DNA from: Blastocatellia bacterium
Lineage (GTDB): Bacteria > Acidobacteriota > Blastocatellia > Pyrinomonadales > Pyrinomonadaceae
Assembly (NCBI GenBank): GCA_003175865.1
Contig: PSRF01000146.1
Coordinates: forward strand, 1-7,693
DNA: 7,693 nt
Direction of reading: 5' to 3'
The notes under the pieces: generated by a model
What the model saw: only the letters and a program-made list of their open reading frames with translations
Told to the model about the DNA's origin: nothing
Database searches by the model: none
In this document: positions 1-4,378 of the stretch, in pieces
How positions within the stretch are numbered: position 1 is the first letter of the stretch
Layout of the letters: every line of letters begins with the position of its first letter
Program-made: the position numbers and the translations under genes

Positions 1-32
1 AAATCTTTCGAGAATGTTCAATTGCAAAGTGG
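1..32 (+). repeat. Direct repeat, copy 1 of 2 (32 bp)
   Basis: The first 32 bases recur exactly at 67-98, giving a 66-bp period. The copy starts at the window edge, so the true left boundary is unknown and further copies may lie upstream. Bases 3-13 (atctttcgaga) also occur in inverted orientation at 188-198. Each copy runs directly into a GC-rich hairpin core. No open reading frame crosses it. It is best read as part of a dispersed intergenic repeat element of unknown family. Confidence 0.85.
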
Positions 33-52
33 TGGCCCTCCGTGGCCACCCC
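31..52 (+). repeat. GC-rich hairpin core, orientation A
   Basis: This 22-bp module is the exact reverse complement of 97-118. It is also a hairpin in itself, with stem ggtggcc / ggccacc around the 6-nt loop ctccgt. The same 32-bp direct repeat precedes both modules, overlapping each by two bases, yet the loop is flipped between them. The pair could therefore form either two small hairpins or one 22-bp stem with a 44-nt loop. Confidence 0.8.
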
Positions 53-66
53 TCCTTTAGGTTCCG

Positions 67-98
67 AAATCTTTCGAGAATGTTCAATTGCAAAGTGG
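67..98 (+). repeat. Direct repeat, copy 2 of 2 (32 bp)
   Basis: Identical over 32 bases to positions 1-32 and in the same orientation. It leads into the second GC-rich core (97-118). Exact identity with no mismatch suggests a recent duplication or a repeat family kept uniform. Confidence 0.85.
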
Positions 99-118
99 GG
101 TGGCCACGGAGGGCCACC
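97..118 (+). repeat. GC-rich hairpin core, orientation B
   Basis: Exact reverse complement of 31-52, with stem ggtggcc / ggccacc and loop acggag. Past it, 121-230 holds no gene. That stretch contains the inverted 11-mer tctcgaaagat at 188-198, a small palindrome gagacgtctc at 182-191, and the ribosome binding site of the next gene. Confidence 0.8.
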
Positions 119-230
119 CCTACAATCTAAGGGTCCAGAGCGGCACCGTCATGAAAAACTGGGCGGTGGTGTTAAGCTGGTGAGACGTCTCGAAAGATAG
201 CGGCGGCGAAGTTACACGGGAGGGAAAAGC

Positions 231-920
231 ATGCGCACACTTTTTTGGAGCGCCCTGGTATTCATTTCACTCCTCGGAATGCGTGGCTTTGCTCCGGTAT
301 CGCGCCAGGCGCAGAGTGTTTCACTGAACTCACCGGATCAACTAAAGCTGATCAACGTAAAAGCTGAAACCGTTACTTTCAAAGGTCGAAAGGCTCTGCG
401 TCTTAACGACGCGGCGCCCGCGGGAGTAGGCGATGAGGGTCGACTTGCTGTTCTTCCAAATACTGACTTCCAGGACGGCCTAATTGAAGTGGACCTAACC
501 GGAGAGCCGGCGGCAGGCGCGGGGGAAGGTGCGCGGGGATTTGTCGGAGTAGCATTCCGTGTTGCGGCAGACCAGTCTCGCTTTGAATGTATTTATTTGC
601 GACCGACTAATGGAAGAGCTGAGGACCAGGTGCGGCGGAATCACTCAGTTCAGTACATCTCGATGCCAGGCTTTCCCTGGGATCTTCTTCGAAAAGAGTT
701 TCCGGAGAAGTATGAATCGTATGTAGATCTGGTTGCGGGCGAGTGGACCAAGGTAAAGATCGAAGCGCACAGAGATAAAGCTCGCTTGTACGTGAATGGC
801 GCTGAGCAACCTACATTGTTAGTCAACGATCTGAAGCAAGGTCAGACCAGGGGGGCCGTTGCGTTATGGATTGGCCCGGGAACAGTCGCTCATTTTGCTG
901 ACCTGCGAATCTCACGATAG
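231..920 (+). CDS. Exported concanavalin-like (DUF1080/LamG-like) protein
   Basis: A 229-residue secreted protein of unknown function. Residues 1-20 form a hydrophobic signal peptide (MRTLFWSALVFISLLG), with likely cleavage near AQS (27-29). From about residue 38 to 228 the pattern of short beta strands resembles the concanavalin-like jelly-roll seen in 3-keto-disaccharide hydrolase/DUF1080 and LamG-type domains. Supporting stretches are DGLIEVDL (82-89), FVGVAFRV (104-111), SRFECIYLRP (116-125), EWTKVKIEA (171-179) and ARLYVNG (184-190), ending with HFADLRIS. Such domains bind or cleave sugars, but I see no identifiable catalytic residues, so no substrate is assigned. The ATG start is supported by a purine-rich gggaggg at 218-224. 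The next gene follows on the same strand after 140 bp, so co-transcription is possible but not shown. The fold assignment is moderately sure and the function unknown. Confidence 0.8.
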   Translation: MRTLFWSALVFISLLGMRGFAPVSRQAQSVSLNSPDQLKLINVKAETVTFKGRKALRLNDAAPAGVGDEGRLAVLPNTDFQDGLIEVDLTGEPAAGAGEGARGFVGVAFRVAADQSRFECIYLRPTNGRAEDQVRRNHSVQYISMPGFPWDLLRKEFPEKYESYVDLVAGEWTKVKIEAHRDKARLYVNGAEQPTLLVNDLKQGQTRGAVALWIGPGTVAHFADLRISR

Positions 921-1045
921 CGGCTTTAAAAAGTTCGAGCAAATTTCCTCCGGAGCAGCAAAACGGCGAACATAAGGAAGCGCATCATCCTCGTCGAATT
1001 TGTGTGACCAAATACGAAGCTTTTCAAATTGGGCGAGCACAACAT

Positions 1046-1052
1046 AAGGAGG
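1046..1052 (+). promoter_or_regulatory. Strong ribosome binding site that sets the start at 1061
   Basis: aaggagg is a perfect anti-Shine-Dalgarno match, 8 bases before the ATG at 1061. The same 10-base context aacataagga also occurs at 969-978, 72 bases upstream, where no gene start follows. That upstream copy looks like a local duplication of the leader. Confidence 0.75.
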
Positions 1053-1060
1053 CAACATCA

Positions 1061-1972
1061 ATGACTTTAAGGCTCATCGGCTTCTCTCTTTTCTCATTCA
1101 TTCTTGGTGCTGCTCTCTTTGGCGCTCTGACAACTCGTGTTTCAACCGTTAACGCGCAAGACGATCGCACCGCTGATCGAGCAGCGATTCGCGCCCACAT
1201 CGAAAGCATCTTTCAAGCGTTCATTAATAAAGACGCCGCGGCACTGCGCGCGACTCACGCTGTCAATTGGCTCGGCTATCTGGAAGGCTCGCGTACGATG
1301 ATCAAAGGCGTCGATGGTTACATGGACTGGAATCAAGTCGATCCGAAAAGTCCTTATGGCATGAAGAGCTATAAGTTCAGAGAGTTTGACATGATCTTCA
1401 AAGGCGACGCTGCGTTTGTTTGTTTCGTCGCCGACGTCGAGTCGAATTGGCCTGGCGCGCCGCCACATCGAGCACTGCGCATCTGCGATTTCTATACAAA
1501 GAACAATGGCAACTGGATTCAGAACGGCAGTGACACGGCGCTCCATCAGGAGTCTCTTGAAGAGCAACTCGCTTCACCGCGCGTTGTTGGCGATCAAATG
1601 AAGAAGCGTCTGCTGGATGCCCGTGAAGCTGTGTGGCACGCATGGTTCGCCGGCGATCGCGCGACGTTGGAAAAACTGATCCCGCAAGAAACAGTCGCGA
1701 TTGAAACAGAAGAAAACAACTGGTCCAACCGACAAGCAATTTTGGAAAACTCCGAAAACTTTGCAAAGAGCGGAGGCAAACTGTTGAAGCTCGAATTTCA
1801 AAAGACGGAGATTCAGATGTACGGCTCCACTGCCGTGGTGTATTCAAACTACTCGTATGCAATAGAGTATGGCGGTCAAACCATAAACAAATCAGGTCGC
1901 GTCACTGAAGTGTTCGTCCTGCGCAACGGTCAGTGGGTCAACCCCGGCTGGCATATGGACAGCGGGAAGTAG
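1061..1972 (+). CDS. Exported protein with two tandem NTF2/SnoaL-like (DUF4440-type) domains
   Basis: A 303-residue exported protein. The ATG at 1061 is chosen because a near-perfect Shine-Dalgarno, aaggagg (1046-1052), sits 8 bases upstream and a signal peptide begins immediately. A GTG at 1004 would add 19 polar residues in front of that signal. The signal peptide is hydrophobic (about 5-23), with a likely cleavage site at VNA/QD (after residue 32). Residues about 40-160 and 181-300 are two NTF2-like cone-fold domains. Each opens with a helix of the form IESIFQAFINKDAAALRA (first) or REAVWHAWFAGDRATLEKL (second) and continues into curved strands. The second ends with the family-typical FVLRNGQWVNPGWHMDSG. 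Members are often annotated as DUF4440 or ketosteroid-isomerase-like and serve as binding or isomerase folds, so no reaction is assigned. It converges with the YceI-like gene, leaving only 9 bp between the stop codons and no visible terminator. Confidence 0.88.
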   Translation: MTLRLIGFSLFSFILGAALFGALTTRVSTVNAQDDRTADRAAIRAHIESIFQAFINKDAAALRATHAVNWLGYLEGSRTMIKGVDGYMDWNQVDPKSPYGMKSYKFREFDMIFKGDAAFVCFVADVESNWPGAPPHRALRICDFYTKNNGNWIQNGSDTALHQESLEEQLASPRVVGDQMKKRLLDAREAVWHAWFAGDRATLEKLIPQETVAIETEENNWSNRQAILENSENFAKSGGKLLKLEFQKTEIQMYGSTAVVYSNYSYAIEYGGQTINKSGRVTEVFVLRNGQWVNPGWHMDSGK

Positions 1973-1981
1973 GTTGTAGAG

Positions 1982-2668
1982 TCACTGAGAAAAGATGTTG
2001 AAGTTGAATTTGAGCGTGTCTTTTACTGTTATCGTACCCCCTGCGACCGAGGGAGCCTTAATGCCGTAATCCGACATCTTCAAAGAGAACTCTCCTCGAG
2101 CTCGCAGAGTCTTGTAGTCAAAAGTGAGTTGCGCGTTGAGGGGTATGTTGTGAGTCACTCCGTGCAAAGTTAGATCTCCCCAAATCTTTGCCTGATACTG
2201 AGTGTCAGAGTTCTTCGTTGCCTCAATCTTTGTACTATTGAAAATAATCTCTGAGTACTTGCCAGTCTCAAGTACCTGGTCTCTCATTTCCTGCTCGATT
2301 GTCTGCCGATCTTTGTCACTAATTTTGTCTGTTACCACGAGTGAGTTTGCTTCGATCTTCATGTGTAGAGACGCTGGCGCGACCGTGCCGTCAGTAAACT
2401 CCGTTTCGCCGCTTATATTCTTAACTGCGATGTTGTGATTGTGACCGAAGCTTGAAAGGAACCCACCCACAAACGCATGGACCATGAAGGTGCTCTGGTT
2501 AGCATCGATGTGATACCGGCGCACATCGGGCGCATTCATCCTGATCACTCCGGCCGAATTGATTGAACTAGCGATTGGTCGAGCAGGGGTCAGTGCAACC
2601 GGCGATAGTGTAAGACAGACTGCAATGGCTATTAAGTTTACGGGCACATTTTTGAAATTTCTGTTCAT
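1982..2668 (-). CDS. YceI-family exported lipid-binding-type protein
   Basis: A 228-residue exported protein. Residues 9-27 form a hydrophobic signal region. The YceI beta-barrel domain covers about 52-227. Diagnostic segments are YHIDANQSTFMVHAF (52-66), SSFGHNHNIAV (72-82) in place of the usual SVRHL-type stretch, the fold-typical strand KIWGDLTLHGVTHNIPL (161-177), and the final segment with YGIKAPSVAGG (201-211) and the strand KDTLKFNFNIF. YceI proteins form lipocalin-like barrels, some of which bind polyprenyl (isoprenoid) chains in the periplasm; the ligand here is not known. The ATG at 2668 is supported by ggggagg (complement of 2680-2686). That site ends one base short of the stop codon of the upstream monooxygenase (2687-2689). 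The 18-bp gap implies one operon and possible translational coupling. The family call is firm and the ligand is inference. Confidence 0.9.
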   Translation of the reverse strand: MNRNFKNVPVNLIAIAVCLTLSPVALTPARPIASSINSAGVIRMNAPDVRRYHIDANQSTFMVHAFVGGFLSSFGHNHNIAVKNISGETEFTDGTVAPASLHMKIEANSLVVTDKISDKDRQTIEQEMRDQVLETGKYSEIIFNSTKIEATKNSDTQYQAKIWGDLTLHGVTHNIPLNAQLTFDYKTLRARGEFSLKMSDYGIKAPSVAGGTITVKDTLKFNFNIFSQ

Positions 2669-2679
2669 AATTAAGCAAT

Positions 2680-2686
2680 CCTCCCC
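2680..2686 (-). promoter_or_regulatory. Ribosome binding site of the YceI-like gene, abutting the upstream stop
   Basis: Read on the minus strand this is ggggagg, about 11 bases ahead of the ATG at 2668. It lies directly against the monooxygenase TGA (2689-2687). The arrangement suits ribosomes terminating on the first gene and restarting on the second. Confidence 0.6.
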
Positions 2687-3825
2687 TCAAATTCTGTAGG
2701 AATAGACTCTCCTTAAATTGCGTTCGAACAAGCGAGCGGGCAGAAGGCGAGTCACCATTCGACGGCCCGTGACTATAGTTCGACTCTCCCATTGTGCGAT
2801 CTCACCCATCAATCTCGATCGTCGTTGAATATGTTTTGTCCGGTGACGGCGTTGATTTTCATATTGACGCAACGCAGCTTCTAAGTCGGTGTTTTGAGCA
2901 ATGCATTTGGCCAGTACCGCCGCGTCCTCGAGTGCCATTCCACCTCCCTGACCAAGATTTGGTGTACACGGGTGTGCTGCATCTCCGAGCAACATTACTC
3001 GTCCATGACCCCAACGACGTAAAGGCACAAGGTCATAAGCGCCATGCTTCATGATTTCATTGTCGGGTGTGGCCGCAATGAGATCGATGATGGGTTCGTG
3101 CCAACCTTTGAATGTCTCAAGCAAATCGCGCTTTCGACCGTCTGGTCCAACAACGTGATCGCAAGGTACGCTTACCGCAGCATACCAGACGAACCTCTGT
3201 GGTCCAACATTGAGGATCCCGAAGCGCTTGCCTGCTCCCCAGGTCTCACTGTTCGCGCTTTCAAAAAGTGCAGAGCCCTCGTAACCGGCGACTCCACGCC
3301 ACACTGTGTAGCCACGGTAGATAGGATTTATGTGGCCAAACAGTTCAGACCGAACGCTGGATCGAATGCCATCTGCTCCAATCACTACGTCGTGTTCGAT
3401 ACTTACTCGCTTTCAAAAGAAATGCGTACTTTACTGTGTGATTGCTCTAAGCGAGTTAGCTTCTGGCCCAGACGAATGCGATTCGGAGGTAATGCGAAAA
3501 GAAGAGCACCGAGTAGATCAGATCGGCGAACTGTAATGGCGGGAACATCAAAAGTTCCTAACGCGATGTTCATCAAGATCGCGCCGTTGCTCGACCTTAC
3601 CAGGAAGTGAGTGCTTGAGCCGCTCCGTTCGAGAATATAGTCAAGTAATCCCCAACCTCGCAACACCCGCGTTGCGTTGGGCCACAGCATCATTCCTGCG
3701 CTGGCTTCGCGAATCTCAGGCGCTCGCTCGTACACCGCTGCGTTGATACCCGCTTGATTGAGAGCAACGGCTGTGGCAACTCCGCCAATGCCTCCTCCGA
3801 TAATCCCGATATTCGGTTTCGGCAT
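2687..3825 (-). pseudogene. FAD-dependent monooxygenase (PF01494-type), frame interrupted near 3406
   Basis: Class A flavoprotein hydroxylase/epoxidase, related to salicylate hydroxylase- and zeaxanthin epoxidase-like enzymes that use FAD, NAD(P)H and O2. The N-terminal part runs 3825-3403 and ends at TAA; the C-terminal part lies in the -1 frame down to TGA at 2689-2687. Restoring one base next to g3406 joins them as ...SFESE-VSIEHDVVIGADG..., giving about 379 residues, usual for the family and without a gap relative to its typical pattern. Motifs in the joined protein are the Rossmann dinucleotide loop GIIGGGIGG (7-15) with E33 at the end of strand 2, the DG motif IGADGIRSSVR (149-159), YRGYTVWRG, and the GD motif LLGDAAHPCTPNLGQGGG (279-296). 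The ATG at 3825 is preferred because a TTG at 3837 only adds four residues. The cause is either a true one-base deletion or a sequencing error; all motifs are intact, so decay would be recent. The substrate cannot be told. It leads the operon with the YceI gene. Confidence 0.85.
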
Positions 3826-3839
3826 TGCTATCTTCAAAT

Positions 3840-3869
3840 ATTATGAAAACCTTGGATGAATTCTGGCAA
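3840..3869 (-). promoter_or_regulatory. Candidate sigma70-type promoter for the monooxygenase-YceI operon
   Basis: On the minus strand TTGCCA (complement of 3864-3869) and CATAAT (complement of 3840-3845) are separated by 18 bases. They match the -35 and -10 consensus at 5 of 6 positions each. The predicted start near 3833 would leave a leader of only about 8 bases before the ATG at 3825, which weakens the call. Two GAATTC copies (3858-3863 and 3873-3878) flank the -35 box and could be operator half-sites, but this is speculative. Confidence 0.3.
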
Positions 3870-4077
3870 TTTGAATTCTCTTGTGTGCCGATCGGGAGAC
3901 ATACTTATTCAGTCAGCTTTGGCGCGAATCAAATGTGCAGAAGGTTATGGTTTGGTAATGAATGCCAAACGGACCAACTATGAAATCAAATCATCGAGAA
4001 TCTGATGTTTCTGAGTTGTGGTGCGTTGCTAGGGTGAAGCAAAGTAAATTTTGAGCCGAGTACTACACAGGCAGTGT

Positions 4078-4230
4078 GGAGATGTTTTCAGATGCTTTCT
4101 ACAGACTCGGTATTTTCCAAACCCTTGCGCGCTGGCGACTGACTTTGAATGCAAACATCGCGGCTTTGTTCGCCAGCGCGTCGGTTTGTCGCTGTCAGTT
4201 GCAGGTAGAAAACACCTGAACGCATCCTCC
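4078..4230. repeat. Imperfect inverted repeat of about 153 bp (MITE- or structured-RNA-like)
   Basis: The outer arms 4078-4102 and 4205-4230 match as reverse complements at 21 of 25 positions with one gap. The inner arms 4128-4138 (cgcgctggcga) and 4170-4180 are perfect 11-bp complements. A further shared block (caaacc at 4119-4124 and ggtttg at 4183-4188) lies just outside the inner arms. The central loop is about 31 bases. There is no transposase and no clear target-site duplication. It could be a non-autonomous mobile element, a dispersed hairpin repeat, or a structured transcript or leader between divergent genes. Confidence 0.65.
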
Positions 4231-4245
4231 AATTGCCGTTGGAGG
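4226..4245. repeat. Small hairpin, 7-bp stem
   Basis: cctccaa (4226-4232) pairs perfectly with ttggagg (4239-4245) around a 6-base loop. It overlaps the right end of the larger inverted repeat, so the two structures compete for cctcc. The octamer ttgccgtt (4233-4240) is repeated at 4249-4256. No T-tract follows, so it is not a typical terminator. Confidence 0.5.
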
Positions 4246-4362
4246 TAGTTGCCGTTACTTTCGTAATCTATGAGATTCCTTCTTTGTCCTTTCGCGCCCA
4301 CTCAGTTAATCTTCCGATGAACTTCTTGAGTGACATTCCCGATAGTTTGCGCGGTCAGTATT

Positions 4363-4367
4363 AGGAG
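4363..4367 (+). promoter_or_regulatory. Ribosome binding site of the kinase gene
   Basis: aggag lies 11 bases ahead of the ATG at 4379. It supports that start, which begins the MTPERWQQLK segment seen at the N-terminus of related kinases. Confidence 0.6.
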
Positions 4368-4378
4368 TAACATCCCCC

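Larger units (their letters stand above)
3826..4378. other. Gene-free divergent intergenic region
   Basis: About 550 bases separate the start of the minus-strand monooxygenase from the start of the plus-strand kinase, so promoters for both must lie here. No convincing gene is seen. Short open frames at 4051-4248 (plus) and 4029-4301 (minus) encode similar-looking peptides only because this stretch is an imperfect palindrome. Contents are the candidate operon promoter near 3840-3869, a small hairpin gtttgg/ccaaac (3950-3955 and 3965-3970), the inverted repeat at 4078-4230, and a 7-bp-stem hairpin at 4226-4245. I could not choose a kinase promoter with any assurance. Confidence 0.6.

Noticed and set aside
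1..98. CRISPR-like direct repeats
   Set aside because: Only two copies are present, the 34-base spacer between them is itself half of an inverted repeat, and no cas gene is nearby.
1004..1060. GTG start at 1004 for the NTF2-like gene
   Set aside because: It adds 19 polar residues before a normal signal peptide and lacks a ribosome binding site, while the ATG at 1061 has aaggagg at ideal distance.
2687..3385. C-terminal monooxygenase half as an independent gene starting at GTG 3385
   Set aside because: It would begin inside the conserved DG motif, lacks the FAD-binding Rossmann fold, and has no ribosome binding site ahead of it.
3403..3415. Programmed -1 ribosomal frameshift
   Set aside because: No canonical slippery heptamer is seen and no strong downstream structure was noticed; a one-base deletion or sequencing error is simpler.
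3044..3610. Plus-strand open frame of 188 codons
   Set aside because: It lies opposite the monooxygenase, has no recognisable domain, and crosses the frameshift site; the antisense frame explains it.
4029..4301. Small open frames on both strands of the kinase-monooxygenase intergenic region
   Set aside because: The peptides resemble each other because the DNA is an imperfect palindrome; they are rich in Cys, Arg and Lys without domain features and have no good ribosome binding sites.
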